A stretch of 64,000 nt of DNA from Proteus vulgaris (GCF_011045815.1 NZ_CP047345.1:107207-171206), one strand, 5' to 3'. Positions 8,253-17,537 are shown, numbered from the stretch's first letter. Notes: generated by a model from the sequence alone, not told the origin. A program made the numbers and translations.

Positions 8253-9221
8253 ATGTCTCAATACTCTCAATTCTCAGTAAGCAAGGTTTTCGGTATGCCC
8301 AGCATTCCGGAGAAGGTAACGGCCATCGGCTACGCTGACGGTTCAAACCCTTTCATCCCTGCCACTGATACCAACTACGTTTTCCGCAAAGAGTTTCTGC
8401 GAGAGGTCTTGGCCTATCTCAAAGAGCCTGGCGGTGACGCATTGTTCGTAACCGGCCCTACCGGGTCTGGCAAAACCTCAGGTATCACCGAGATCGCTGG
8501 TCGTCTCAACTGGCCTGTTCAGCAAATCACTGCCCACGGGCGGATGGAGCTGACAGATCTGATTGGACATCACGCTCTGGTCGCGGAAAAGCCTGGTCAA
8601 CCACCTGTCATGAAGTTCATGTATGGACCTCTGGCAGTCGCTATGCGTGAAGGTCATCTGCTCCTCATCAACGAGGTGGATTTGGCCGACCCTGCCGAGC
8701 TGGCTGGTCTCAACGATGTCCTTGAAGGGCGTCCCCTTGTGATCGCTCAGAATGGCGGGGAAATCATCAAGCCGCACCCGATGTTTCGTGTGGTCGTTAC
8801 TGGTAACTCTACGGGGTCCGGTGATGCTTCTGGTTTGTACCAGGGGGTGATGATGCAGAACCTCGCAGCTATGGATCGCTATCGTTTCACCAAAGTAGGG
8901 TATGCGGATGAGGAAGCTGAACTCAGCATTCTTGGCCGTGTTACTCCGAAACTTCCGGAAAATGTGCGGAAGGGAATGGTTCGGATTGCTAATCAGGTCC
9001 GCAAACTGTTTCTTGGCGAAAACGGTGAAGATGGTCAGATCAGCGTCACCATGTCCACTCGGACGTTGGTGCGTTGGGCGAAACTGTCTCTAGCGTTCCG
9101 TGGTGCCCCAAATGCTCTTGAATACGCCCTGGATCAAGCTCTGCTTATCCGTGCGGCCAAAGAGGAGCGTGAAGCCATCCTGCGTGTTGCGAAGGATGTG
9201 TTCGGGGACCAATGGCGCTAA
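8253..9221 (+). CDS. cobS: CobS-like / MoxR-type AAA+ ATPase
   Basis: A 322-residue AAA+ protein. Walker A is VTGPTGSGKTSG (about residue 68), Walker B LLINEVD (about 130), followed by sensor-type VVTGNS and an MSTRTLVRWAK segment. It resembles the CobS subunit of cobaltochelatase and MoxR ATPases. Here, as in IncC and SXT elements, it lies with a CobT-like VWA protein (14450) and a DUF3150-type gene (13088). There are no other cobalamin genes, so cobalt insertion is unlikely; MoxR-VWA pairs usually remodel or load metal into partner proteins, which is inference here. ATG 8253 sits in a three-strand leader. Confidence 0.85.
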   Translation: MSQYSQFSVSKVFGMPSIPEKVTAIGYADGSNPFIPATDTNYVFRKEFLREVLAYLKEPGGDALFVTGPTGSGKTSGITEIAGRLNWPVQQITAHGRMELTDLIGHHALVAEKPGQPPVMKFMYGPLAVAMREGHLLLINEVDLADPAELAGLNDVLEGRPLVIAQNGGEIIKPHPMFRVVVTGNSTGSGDASGLYQGVMMQNLAAMDRYRFTKVGYADEEAELSILGRVTPKLPENVRKGMVRIANQVRKLFLGENGEDGQISVTMSTRTLVRWAKLSLAFRGAPNALEYALDQALLIRAAKEEREAILRVAKDVFGDQWR

Positions 9222-9231
9222 GGGGTGACGC

Positions 9232-10140
9232 ATGAAGAAAAATGACTGTTTGTGCCGTCGTTACACTGCTAAAGAGTGGGGCAATGACGAAACCACAATA
9301 GAAGTCTTCATTGGCTACAAGTTGCTCCGGGAGCCCAGCTCCTCGGAGCCAGGCCAATTCACGATGGTCGAGCTACGCCGAACCGTCACTGATGGGAAAG
9401 CTGAAAATTGGTCTGAGACAAAGCTCGAAGGACCTTTTGAAGCTAACGGCCCAGACACGATCCCAATGTCCTACAAGGACAAAGAAAGCCAGTATGTGTC
9501 ACAGTTTCTCAGCCAGGGGTACACCTTTCTGGATGAGGTGCTGGTAAACGCAGAGACACAGACGGTGCTGGAAGGGGGGAATGTTTCAGCCGGACAAACA
9601 GCCAGCTTGGGATCTCTCAACTGGCTGTTATCTCCGCCCTCTGAGTTACCTCCAGGTGACATAAACCTCTTCAAAGGTTTTGTTGCTGGGGTTTTTGCCA
9701 AAGGAGCCGGTTTAATCGGCTTTGAGGTTGCTCGGAGCGAAGGCTCAAATGACTTGCTACCCAGTGTGCTGATGCGTACTGACAGCGGTTATGAGCTTGG
9801 GGTTAGCACTGGACTAGGCGAAAACACTATCCATCCAGCTACGCTGGAAGGCGCTGGTGAACTCCGCCCGGAACATGGTCACAAACCCCTGCTGATGTTG
9901 GTTTACCTGCAACAGCGTTTCGCGGATGACTTTTCAAACGTAGAGAAGCCGCTGGTGGCATTCTGTGATGAACAGGGTGATACCTTCGACTACGAGCGTT
10001 TTGATTCACTAAAACCCCTCATTGAACGGTTTGGTTTCAGCTACGACGAAGTAAGAGCAGATGCAGAAAGGCTTGGCCTTGTATCTGAGCTGATTCGCCT
10101 GGCAGAGATCGACGCCGAACAAGAGGATCACTTTTTTTAA
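9232..10140 (+). CDS. Unknown 302-residue protein
   Basis: Starts 10 bases after the cobS-like stop, behind GGGGTG, so probably translated with it; it lacks its own hairpin leader. Soluble, acidic, ending EQEDHFF. Contains no motif I recognise; the centre has LNWLLSPPSELPPGD and the C-terminal third a helical YERFDSLKPLIERFGFSYDEV segment. The close spacing to the ATPase gene suggests a shared function, but this is inference. Confidence 0.65.
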   Translation: MKKNDCLCRRYTAKEWGNDETTIEVFIGYKLLREPSSSEPGQFTMVELRRTVTDGKAENWSETKLEGPFEANGPDTIPMSYKDKESQYVSQFLSQGYTFLDEVLVNAETQTVLEGGNVSAGQTASLGSLNWLLSPPSELPPGDINLFKGFVAGVFAKGAGLIGFEVARSEGSNDLLPSVLMRTDSGYELGVSTGLGENTIHPATLEGAGELRPEHGHKPLLMLVYLQQRFADDFSNVEKPLVAFCDEQGDTFDYERFDSLKPLIERFGFSYDEVRADAERLGLVSELIRLAEIDAEQEDHFF

Positions 10141-10203
10141 CCCTTACGGGGGCTTGCTCCCCGAAAGGGGCGTTGGCCCTCTCCAAATAACTTGGAGGTC
10201 ATG

Positions 10204-10731
10204 ATGTCTAAAGGCGTCAACAAAGTAATTCTGGTCGGTAATCTCGGTTCTGACCCGGAAATTCGCTACATGCCAAGCGGAACTGCCGTTGCCAACTTCA
10301 ACGTTGCAACAACGGATACGTGGCGCGATAAGCAGTCTGGCGAGCAAAGAGAGCATACTGAGTGGCACCGTATTGTGCTTAAAGGTCGTTTGGCAGAAGT
10401 CGCTGGTGAGTACCTGAAAAAGGGCTCCCAAGTCTATCTCGAAGGGAGCAACCGCACCCGGAAGTGGACTGACAGCCAACAAATCGAGCGCTACACCACC
10501 GAAGTACACTGCGTTGAAATGCAGATGCTTGGTGGTCGTGGAAATGCACCTCAGGACAACTCTCAACGTGCAGCGCCCCAAAAAGGGCAACGTACAGGAG
10601 CCGGTACGCAATCTGCTCCTGTGCAGCAATCAGCACCGCAAGGTGGTATGGGCGGAGGCTATGGTCCCGCTCCTGATGGCTGGGATGATGACATCCCGTT
10701 CATGCGGCTGCACCACTTGGCTGGCGGGTAA
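10204..10731 (+). CDS. ssb: Single-stranded DNA-binding protein
   Basis: A 175-residue SSB with the OB-fold pattern NKVILVGNLGSDPEIRY, TEWHRIVLKGRLAEV and EGSNRTRKW, then a Gly/Gln-rich linker. The acidic tip DDDIPF is present but is followed by nine more residues (MRLHHLAGG) before the stop, so it is not C-terminal as in ordinary SSBs. Starts at ATG 10204 (or 10201); the RBS arm TTGGAGG can pair with CTCCAA seven bases before it. It precedes bet and exo, giving a complete recombineering set for repair of incoming or damaged plasmid DNA. Confidence 0.93.
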   Translation: MSKGVNKVILVGNLGSDPEIRYMPSGTAVANFNVATTDTWRDKQSGEQREHTEWHRIVLKGRLAEVAGEYLKKGSQVYLEGSNRTRKWTDSQQIERYTTEVHCVEMQMLGGRGNAPQDNSQRAAPQKGQRTGAGTQSAPVQQSAPQGGMGGGYGPAPDGWDDDIPFMRLHHLAGG

Positions 10732-10825
10732 CACCGCCAACTCTTACTAAACCCCACGGGGGCACTCATGCCCCGAGGGGGTCATGGTGTCCTCAAACCG
10801 TTCATTCGTGAATTGGAGAAACACC

Positions 10826-11815
10826 ATGTCTGATAACAAATCTCTTGTAACCCGTATCGCAAGCCGGTTTGGCGTGGACACCCGAAAGTTCTATGAAACT
10901 TTGAAGGCGACCGCATTCAAGCAGCGAGATGGAAGTGCCCCGACCGATGAGCAGATGATGACGCTCCTGATCGTGGCTGAACAGTACGGTTTGAACCCTT
11001 TCACTCGGGAAATCTATGCGTTTCCTGACAAGCAAAATGGGATCATTCCGGTAGTAGGTGTTGATGGTTGGAGCCGCATCATCAACGAGCATCCCCAGTA
11101 TGATGGCGTCGAGTTCGTGTATTCGGACAAGATGGTCAGAATGCAGGGGGCGAAAGTTGACTGCCCTGAGTGGATTGAATGCGTGATTTACCGTAAGGAC
11201 AGATCTCGCCCTATCCGCATCAAGGAGTTCATTGATGAGGTGTACCGTGAACCGTTTCAGGGTCAAGGTCGCAATGGTGCTTACACTGTTGATGGCCCCT
11301 GGCAAACGCACACCAAGCGTCAACTCCGGCACAAGTCGCTGATCCAGTGTTCTCGTGTCGCATTTGGTTTCTCTGGTATTTATGACCAGGATGAAGCTGA
11401 ACGCATCCGTGAAATGGAGCAGGCATCGGCCATTAACCCGGCTATTGCCAATCTCCCTTCACCATCTCAAGTTCAAAGCCAAGAGCCTTTGGCTATTGAG
11501 CACAAAGAGCTTGACCCGATCCTAACCAAACTCGCAAATCGCGCCATTGCTGAAAACGCATGGTCTGCGGCGCATGAGTATGTGAAGGGACGGTATGAAG
11601 GTTCGGAACTGCAATATGCGACTCAATTCCTTCGTGACAAGGAGATGGATCAAATGGAGCCTCCGAAACCTGACTACCAGGAAGCGCACGAGCAAGAGTC
11701 CGCCGCTGGTGGTTCTGCAAATGCTGAACCTGGTGCCGAAGAAATGCCGCCTTTGAGTGACGAGGACATGATCCCTGTTACAGAAGAGGAGGGCGCGGAA
11801 GGCAGTTACTACTAA
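10826..11815 (+). CDS. bet: Bet-type (Redbeta/RecT) single-strand annealing protein
   Basis: A 329-residue protein with the phage recombination protein Bet pattern: LIVAEQYGLNPFTREIYAFP, VVGVDGWSRIINEHP and WQTHTKRQLRHKSLIQC. It anneals complementary single strands, with the exonuclease at 11878 producing substrates and SSB as partner. The C-terminal 70 residues are acidic and disordered (EEMPPLSDEDMIPVTEEE), not part of the annealing core. ATG 10826 is preferred over 10784 because the AACACC just before it is the pairing arm of the leader. Confidence 0.92.
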   Translation: MSDNKSLVTRIASRFGVDTRKFYETLKATAFKQRDGSAPTDEQMMTLLIVAEQYGLNPFTREIYAFPDKQNGIIPVVGVDGWSRIINEHPQYDGVEFVYSDKMVRMQGAKVDCPEWIECVIYRKDRSRPIRIKEFIDEVYREPFQGQGRNGAYTVDGPWQTHTKRQLRHKSLIQCSRVAFGFSGIYDQDEAERIREMEQASAINPAIANLPSPSQVQSQEPLAIEHKELDPILTKLANRAIAENAWSAAHEYVKGRYEGSELQYATQFLRDKEMDQMEPPKPDYQEAHEQESAAGGSANAEPGAEEMPPLSDEDMIPVTEEEGAEGSYY

Positions 11816-11877
11816 CCCCAACGGGGGGGACTCCCCCGCTGGGGGAGATCTCCCTCCTAACCATTGGAGAGAGGTCC

Positions 11878-12888
11878 ATGAAAATAGTCAACCTATCGCA
11901 ACGAGAGGAAGATTGGCTTGATTGGCGGCGTCAAGGTGTAACAGCCACTGACGCCGCTATCCTGCTCAATCGGTCTCCGTACAAAACACGATGGAGACTG
12001 TGGGCCGAGAAGACTGGGTATGCGCGTGAAGTCGATCTGAGTCTTAATCCGCTGGTTCGCCGGGGGATAGAAAACGAAGATGCTGCAAGACGCGCTTTCG
12101 AGGAGAAGTATGATGACATGCTGCTCCCCGCCTGTGTCGAATCGGTTCAATACCCGCTCATGAGGGCCTCCCTGGATGGCCTGAGAGATAACGGGGAGCC
12201 CGTCGAGCTGAAAAGCCCGAGTGCGACTGTCTGGGAAGATGTTTGTGCTGAGAAAGCAAACAGCAAGGCATACCAGCTTTATTACCCGCAGGTGCAACAC
12301 CAGCTCCTGGTAACGGGGGCCAAGCAAGGCTGGTTAGTCTTCTACTTTGAAGGTCAGATTCAGGAGTTTCCAATACTCCGAGACGAAGCCATGATTCAAG
12401 AAATCTTGGCCGAGGCTAAAAAGTTCTGGCAACAGGTAGTAGACAAGAAGGAGCCCGACAAAGATCCAGAGAGAGACCTGTACATACCGCAAGGTGAAGA
12501 GGTCAACCGTTGGATTGCTGCTGCTGAGGAATACCGCCTCTATGATGCTGAGATTCAGGAGCTGAAACAGCGACTGTCTGAGCTTCAAGAAAGGCAAAAG
12601 CCTCATCTCGACACCATGAAGTCCCTCATGGGGGAATACTTCCATGCCGACTACTGCGGTGTGATGGTAACGAGATACAAAGCGGCTGGCCGGGTAGACT
12701 ACAAAAAGCTGTTGGCTGATAAGGCGTCAGGCGTGAAGCCTGAGGATGTTGACCAGTACAGAGAGAAGTCATCAGAGCGGTGCCGTGTAACGGTTACTGG
12801 CTCTGTGAAGCCACGGTACATTGTTGATGAGGACGTGCTTGCTCCTCTTGATGATTTGCCGGAAGAAGTAGAGACGTTCTACTGGTGA
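11878..12888 (+). CDS. exo: YqaJ/lambda-Exo-type 5'-3' exonuclease
   Basis: A 336-residue nuclease with the lambda exonuclease fold: DWLDWRRQGVTATDAAILL (start of the YqaJ domain), RRGIENEDAARRAFEEKY, then catalytic SLDGL (Asp) and VELKSPS (ExK, about residue 100). It would resect double-stranded ends for Bet. A coiled segment (YDAEIQELKQRLSELQERQ) follows at about 220-245. Homologues with this partner set are known in IncC and SXT elements. Last gene of its block; a hairpin and a new pseudoknot element follow. Confidence 0.92.
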   Translation: MKIVNLSQREEDWLDWRRQGVTATDAAILLNRSPYKTRWRLWAEKTGYAREVDLSLNPLVRRGIENEDAARRAFEEKYDDMLLPACVESVQYPLMRASLDGLRDNGEPVELKSPSATVWEDVCAEKANSKAYQLYYPQVQHQLLVTGAKQGWLVFYFEGQIQEFPILRDEAMIQEILAEAKKFWQQVVDKKEPDKDPERDLYIPQGEEVNRWIAAAEEYRLYDAEIQELKQRLSELQERQKPHLDTMKSLMGEYFHADYCGVMVTRYKAAGRVDYKKLLADKASGVKPEDVDQYREKSSERCRVTVTGSVKPRYIVDEDVLAPLDDLPEEVETFYW

Positions 12889-12975
12889 GTGGGGGATTTT
12901 CCCCCGCTTTCCCTTGGGGATTCTGGGAGTCTCCAACGGAAAGCAAGATTTTGTTCTCTTCGGAGAGCGAAAAGT

Positions 12976-13004
12976 GCGATAGCTGGTCGCCAAAAACAAA
13001 CAGC
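12976..13004 (+). ncRNA. TAGCTGG pseudoknot element, copy 3
   Basis: GCGA/TCGC stem, loop TAGCTGG, CAGC at 13001-13004. From AGCAAGATTTTG to the following leader the sequence nearly equals copy 2. Confidence 0.65.
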
Positions 13005-13030
13005 AAATTAACGTTAATTTACTAGCCCAA

Positions 13031-13087
13031 CCGGGCGCATCCGCCCGGTTCGGGACGTGGTGCGCCCCCAACTTTTTGGAGTGCATC
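13031..13087 (+). promoter_or_regulatory. Three-strand leader before 13088
   Basis: Hairpin CCGGGC/GCCCGG (13031-13048), loop GCATCC. GGTGCGCCCC (13059-13068) pairs at nine of ten positions with GGAGTGCATC (13078-13087), which covers the RBS and touches the ATG. The loop holds the same GCATC word as the RBS arm. Confidence 0.65.
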
Positions 13088-14365
13088 ATGACTAAAGTGA
13101 ACCATCTACAAAGCCTCTGTGTTATCCACGTAGACTTTGACATCTGGAGTGGACAAACCCGTTTGTCTGCATCTGATCTCAAGCTGGGCGAGGGTGGTGA
13201 AATTCCACCTGAGAAAGTAGCTCAACTGGGAAGTAAGAAGATCTGTGATCCGGCTAAGCTGAAAGGCTTTCATCGCCTGAAAACAGAAACTCGTCGCCTC
13301 CTGCTGAAATTCGGTATGCCGTTCATGAACGGATTTGCCGTACCCGTCAGCAAGACCGATGAAATCTGTAACAAGCTGAATGACATAAACTTTCAGTTTA
13401 ACCAACTGAAACAGGATTTCATCAAAGGTTACAACAAAGCCGTGGATGAATGGTGTCAGGAGAACCCTGAGTATGAACGAGCTATCCGTGCCGGAGCCCT
13501 TCCAAAGGAAACGGTCGAGGAGCGGATTGGCTTTGAGTACCAGGTGTTCATGATCCAGCCTGTGAACGAAGATGAGGCCAACGCCAAACGCCTTAACCGC
13601 AAGGTTGAGCGCTTGGGTGACGATCTCATCTCCGAAGTGGTTCAGGAAGCGAATAAGTTCTATATGGAACGTTTGGCCGGTCGAGACCAATGTGCGGTCA
13701 CTACTCGGCAGACACTCCGTAACATCCGCGACAAGGTGGATGGGCTTAGCTTCCTGAACAGCGCTTTTAACCCTCTGGTCAAGCTGCTCGACCAAACCCT
13801 CCGGGGATACGAGCAACATGCCGATGGCCGAAACATCGTTGCGCCTTTCTTTTATCAGGTCGTGGCCGCAGTGCTGATCATGAGCGAGAGGGACCGCATC
13901 GAGCAGTATGCCAATGGCTCGATTACTGTAGAGGGCATGGCTAATGACATTGGCGGTTCGGGAGCCCAGATGGGGGACCGTTCTAAAGATGAAAAGGCCG
14001 AACAGAAAAGCGATAAAGCCGGTGAGCTTATCCCTGCAACAGAGGGTGGCGAAACCAAGCAGCAACAGGTAGGTGGTACTGAATCTGTTCAATCAGAACA
14101 GACTAACAGCGGTGGTAACGCTGTTGACCTGGATGAAGACATCGACAACTTCTTCAAGAGTTTTGCAGAACGAGGCGAGGGTGAATCGGAAGATGAATCC
14201 AATGCCGGTGATGTGGTTCGAGAAGAGCGCGTTGATGTTGAGGATGAGCCGGTTTTGCCTGAGGAAACTCCGGTAGAGCAAGAGCCTGTCCAAGAGGAGC
14301 CGACAGAGGAGCCTCTCAACCAGGAGCTGCCTAAAACTGACGACGATGGCGACTATTTCTTCTAA
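13088..14365 (+). CDS. DUF3150-like protein
   Basis: A 425-residue protein, starting at ATG 13088 (an earlier frame start at 13076 lies inside the RBS arm). The first 290 residues are mostly helical, beginning VIHVDFDIWSGQTRL...LGSKKICDP, which fits the DUF3150 family that accompanies cobS/cobT-type pairs on plasmids and phages. The last 130 residues are acidic and disordered, rich in Glu/Pro (EEPTEEPLNQELP), ending DDDGDYFF. It lies between the AAA+ and VWA partners and may be their third component; this is inference from context. Confidence 0.65.
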   Translation: MTKVNHLQSLCVIHVDFDIWSGQTRLSASDLKLGEGGEIPPEKVAQLGSKKICDPAKLKGFHRLKTETRRLLLKFGMPFMNGFAVPVSKTDEICNKLNDINFQFNQLKQDFIKGYNKAVDEWCQENPEYERAIRAGALPKETVEERIGFEYQVFMIQPVNEDEANAKRLNRKVERLGDDLISEVVQEANKFYMERLAGRDQCAVTTRQTLRNIRDKVDGLSFLNSAFNPLVKLLDQTLRGYEQHADGRNIVAPFFYQVVAAVLIMSERDRIEQYANGSITVEGMANDIGGSGAQMGDRSKDEKAEQKSDKAGELIPATEGGETKQQQVGGTESVQSEQTNSGGNAVDLDEDIDNFFKSFAERGEGESEDESNAGDVVREERVDVEDEPVLPEETPVEQEPVQEEPTEEPLNQELPKTDDDGDYFF

Positions 14366-14449
14366 TAGTCACTTCAACTAAACCGACCCGGAGGGGATAG
14401 CCATTCCCTCCAGGGGTGGACTATCTCCTTCCCTACCAGGAGAAAAGAT

Positions 14450-16246
14450 ATGTCCAAAAAACGCACCATTTACAGCGCTCTACCAATCGTGGCCGCAGCC
14501 TATGGTGAAAAACTCGGTGTCAAAGTCGCCATCGGTAACGATGACGCATACACCGATGGTAAGACCATCGTGGTTCCGAATATCCCCGACGACTATCCTC
14601 ACATGGATGCTGTCTGGGGGTATTTGGCCCATGAAGCAGCCCATGTCCGGTTTACGGACTTTGGTGTTGAGCGCCGCAGAGGTCTTCATGCTGAGTTGTC
14701 CAACGTTTTGGAGGACTGCCGCATAGAACGGGCCATGATGGAACTCTTCCCCGGTACGTCGCAGACCCTGAATGAGGTTGCTCGCTATATGGCTCAAGCT
14801 GGTCATTACGAGCACGTCACAGACAAAGAGGCCCCTGCCTCCATTCTGACAGGGTTTTGTTTGTACTGGTTGCAAACCAAGGCTGTAGGGCAATCCGTCC
14901 TTCAACCCTATCTCGATTCGGCTACCCCCGTATTCGAGCGCGTGTTCCCTCAGGGTGTTGTTGTTCGGCTGAACGCTTTACTGCGTAAGGCTGTGAACAC
15001 TAAGTCAACCGCAGAGGTGACATCCTTGGCCGACCAAATCATCAAGATGATCGAGGAGGAAAAGGAGAAAGAAGAGCAAAAGCCCCTGAATGGTCAGGAT
15101 GGTAACAACCAGCAGAATGCTGGTGGCAACCAACCTCAGAACAGTCAGGGCGGAAGTGGTAACGATCAAAACCAAGGGCCTGATGCCAATGGTGGTGATC
15201 AGCAAGGTAAAGACCAGAAGCAAGACGATGCTAACGGGAAATCTGATCCGAAAGGACAGGGCGACCAAGGCAAGTCGGATACTGATGGTGGCAGCAAGGC
15301 AGGACAAAGCCAGGCTGGTGGCAATTCTGACGCGGCGAAACAAGACGCGGCCAAAATGCTCCAGCAGGTTCTGAATGCCGGTGCCGGTGATTTGCGTGGT
15401 GACGCGCATGATGCACTTAAAGCCGAGCTCAACCGGGTGGCTCAAGATAAGGGGGACAGTAGCTATATGACTGTTCGCTCTGCTGTGAACACCCAGGACA
15501 ACCCTGCTGTTGGCAAAAGCCTGGTAGGGGATGTGAAGAGCACCACTTCAAAGATAAGAACGCAGCTCTACGGATTGGTCCAGGCCAGCCAGCGAGTTGC
15601 TCACCGTAACCAACGATCAGGGAAGCGTGTGGATGCTCGGAAACTACATCGTGTAGTGACGGGTGATACCCGCGTATTCCTCAAGCCGGAAGCCAAGAAA
15701 CGCCCTAATACGGCGGTTCACATCCTGGTTGATATGAGCTCCTCGATGGCCTACAAGGCCGCCAATGGAAAGGAGCGTCAAGACATTGCGCGGGAAGCGT
15801 CCTTGGCTATTTCGATGGCTCTGGAAGCAATACCCGGCGTAAACCCGGCAGTCACCTTTTTTGGTGGCAACCGGAACCAGCCAGTGTTCAGTGTCGTGAA
15901 GCATGGAGATACGGTTCAGAATCGGGCCGGTCGGTTTGGGTTCAAAGCAACTGGCGGTACGCCTATGGCGGAAGCTATGTGGTATGCAGCTTTTGAACTC
16001 ACCAAGACCCGTGAAGAGCGAAAAATGTTGATCGTAGTGACTGACGGGCAGCCTCAAAGCGCCCCGGCATGTCGCTCAGTGATTGACCTCTGTGAACGAA
16101 GCGATGTTGAGGTGATCGGCATAGGGGTAGAGACTACCGCAGTGTCAGGACTGTTCCAAAAGAACATTGTCATTGATGATGCGGCAGCTCTGCAACGCAC
16201 ACTGTTTAAGTTGATGGAGCGGTCATTGACTGCTTTTGCAGCTTAA
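14450..16246 (+). CDS. cobT: CobT-like protein: HEXXH-type N-terminus plus VWA domain
   Basis: A 598-residue protein. An N-terminal part has a zincin-like YLAHEAAHVRFTDF (HEAAH, about residue 62) with LEDCRIERAM downstream. A Gln/Asn/Gly/Asp-rich linker (residues about 200-300) follows, then a VWA domain with MIDAS motif VDMSSSM (about residue 430), GGTPMAEA and VVTDGQP. CobT subunits pair with CobS ATPases. The HEXXH site raises the possibility of a metallopeptidase whose activity is driven by the ATPase. Leader: CTATCTCCT can pair with AGGAGA of the RBS. Confidence 0.82.
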   Translation: MSKKRTIYSALPIVAAAYGEKLGVKVAIGNDDAYTDGKTIVVPNIPDDYPHMDAVWGYLAHEAAHVRFTDFGVERRRGLHAELSNVLEDCRIERAMMELFPGTSQTLNEVARYMAQAGHYEHVTDKEAPASILTGFCLYWLQTKAVGQSVLQPYLDSATPVFERVFPQGVVVRLNALLRKAVNTKSTAEVTSLADQIIKMIEEEKEKEEQKPLNGQDGNNQQNAGGNQPQNSQGGSGNDQNQGPDANGGDQQGKDQKQDDANGKSDPKGQGDQGKSDTDGGSKAGQSQAGGNSDAAKQDAAKMLQQVLNAGAGDLRGDAHDALKAELNRVAQDKGDSSYMTVRSAVNTQDNPAVGKSLVGDVKSTTSKIRTQLYGLVQASQRVAHRNQRSGKRVDARKLHRVVTGDTRVFLKPEAKKRPNTAVHILVDMSSSMAYKAANGKERQDIAREASLAISMALEAIPGVNPAVTFFGGNRNQPVFSVVKHGDTVQNRAGRFGFKATGGTPMAEAMWYAAFELTKTREERKMLIVVTDGQPQSAPACRSVIDLCERSDVEVIGIGVETTAVSGLFQKNIVIDDAAALQRTLFKLMERSLTAFAA

Positions 16247-16307
16247 CAGGAAGTGAAACGACAAACGGCTATCCCTTCGGGGGTGGCCGTTTTTATTTGG
16301 AGAGTCT

Positions 16308-16643
16308 ATGAACCAATTCCATTCATCTTTGGATTTGTATCATCGGAACAAAGGTAGAAGGGCTACAGTGCCGGAGACGCCTTTTTTACTGCTTGCTAAG
16401 CGCATTCCTCCGATGTACTGGAGACTGTTCCAGGGTGTTACTTTGGATAGTCGTATGGGATACACAGGCAGGCGGCAGTTCCACAGTCTTGGGCAAGCAA
16501 TCGACTGGGCAAAGTCATCAGTTGGCGATTCCTGGTCAAATAAGCGCTTTCACAAGCCGGTAGGCCTCGATGTATTGCTGGCCTGTACTGCGAGTAAGGT
16601 GCCTGAACATCTGGTCGAAGAACTGAAAAGACGGGGCAGTTGA
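16308..16643 (+). CDS. Unknown 111-residue protein
   Basis: A basic protein (SLDLYHRNKGRRATVP...), soluble, starting at ATG 16308 behind GGAG. The preceding gap carries the hairpin ACGGC...GCCGT followed by TTTTTA, which may act as a partial terminator after cobT. No family recognised. Confidence 0.6.
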   Translation: MNQFHSSLDLYHRNKGRRATVPETPFLLLAKRIPPMYWRLFQGVTLDSRMGYTGRRQFHSLGQAIDWAKSSVGDSWSNKRFHKPVGLDVLLACTASKVPEHLVEELKRRGS

Positions 16644-16659
16644 TGCGTCTTTGAGCTTT

Positions 16660-16675
16660 GCACCCGAAAAGGGCA
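16660..16675 (+). promoter_or_regulatory. AcaCD-like activator box
   Basis: GCACCCGAAAAGGGCA followed by GTTTGAGCG, about 230 bp before the gene at 16908 and 130 bp before pseudoknot copy 4. Confidence 0.5.
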
Positions 16676-16807
16676 GTTTGAGCGTTCCTGTTCACACAGC
16701 TCTCGTGGAACAATCAAAGTGAGGAGGGAATACCCTCCCACTTTCTCAGAGGCCTTCATTGAGGGTTGCTGAGAAAGTGAATTTTGTCCTCTCTGAGGGC
16801 GAAACGT

Positions 16808-16836
16808 GCGATAGCTGGTCGCCAAAAACAAACAGC
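16808..16836 (+). ncRNA. TAGCTGG pseudoknot element, copy 4
   Basis: GCGA/TCGC stem, loop TAGCTGG, CAGC at 16833-16836. Upstream lies a long hairpin CACTTTCTCAG...CTGAGAAAGTG and then a small CCTCT-CTG-AGGG hairpin in place of the CTCT-TCG-GAGAG of copy 2. Confidence 0.65.
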
Positions 16837-16907
16837 ATTCAACCTCAGCCTAAGGGCGCACTGCGCCTGACAGGCTCTGTGTGCCCAAGTTACTTTAAGG
16901 AGCACAC

Positions 16908-17447
16908 ATGTCTCATCTGAACAATCTCAAATCCGTAATGATCTCTCTCGCCGCCGAACATAAGCTGCCTGAAATCTACCAGGATGACATCACTACCGAT
17001 GTGGAGTCTCTGGATCGATTCGATGGTTTACGTCTGGTCTGGCTGTTGCGGTCTTGCGGCAGCGTATTGGTGCCAGCGGAAGTTGGCGTTAATCCGATCT
17101 ATATCACCCATTGGTTGTGGTCTAACCACGGTCAACAGGTGGTTCCATTCTCTGTGGATACCCGCACGGGGTTGATTGAAAAAATCGACTTCGAGCAAGC
17201 TGAAAAGCTGATCATGCAGATGCCTTGCAACCTCTCTTCATTGCAGAACAAGGAATACTTGGTTGACCAGGTAAACCGAGTGTTGCAACGAGGTTGTGAA
17301 ATGCGTATCTGGGGTATCTTCGAGTCTCCAAGCTCGGTGGAATCCGTTGGTGGTTGGAAAGAGTGGCAGAGCTATTTCAGCTCTACTGGGAATCGACTGA
17401 TGGCCGATTTCGTTGGTAAAGCCATTCGATTCACCAACCCTCGATAA
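16908..17447 (+). CDS. Unknown 179-residue protein
   Basis: Soluble protein opening a new block. The leader can pair GTGTGC with GCACAC just before ATG 16908. It contains FDGLRLVWLLRSCGSVLVPAE and IWGIFESPSSVESV; no family recognised. Confidence 0.65.
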   Translation: MSHLNNLKSVMISLAAEHKLPEIYQDDITTDVESLDRFDGLRLVWLLRSCGSVLVPAEVGVNPIYITHWLWSNHGQQVVPFSVDTRTGLIEKIDFEQAEKLIMQMPCNLSSLQNKEYLVDQVNRVLQRGCEMRIWGIFESPSSVESVGGWKEWQSYFSSTGNRLMADFVGKAIRFTNPR

Positions 17448-17537
17448 ATCGCCGTTCAACCATTAACCCTAATTAACCCTATGGGGCTCCGATAGCCCTG
17501 AGGGGACGGGGCTCCGCAATCGCAATAAGGAGTCCCT

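Noticed and set aside
13106..14092. Antisense ORF of 328 codons
   Set aside because: Lies opposite the DUF3150-like gene, which has a leader and RBS; composition is that of a shadow frame.
8253..16246. CobS/CobT as true cobaltochelatase subunits
   Set aside because: No cobN or other cobalamin genes; the neighbours are recombination genes, as in IncC/SXT elements.
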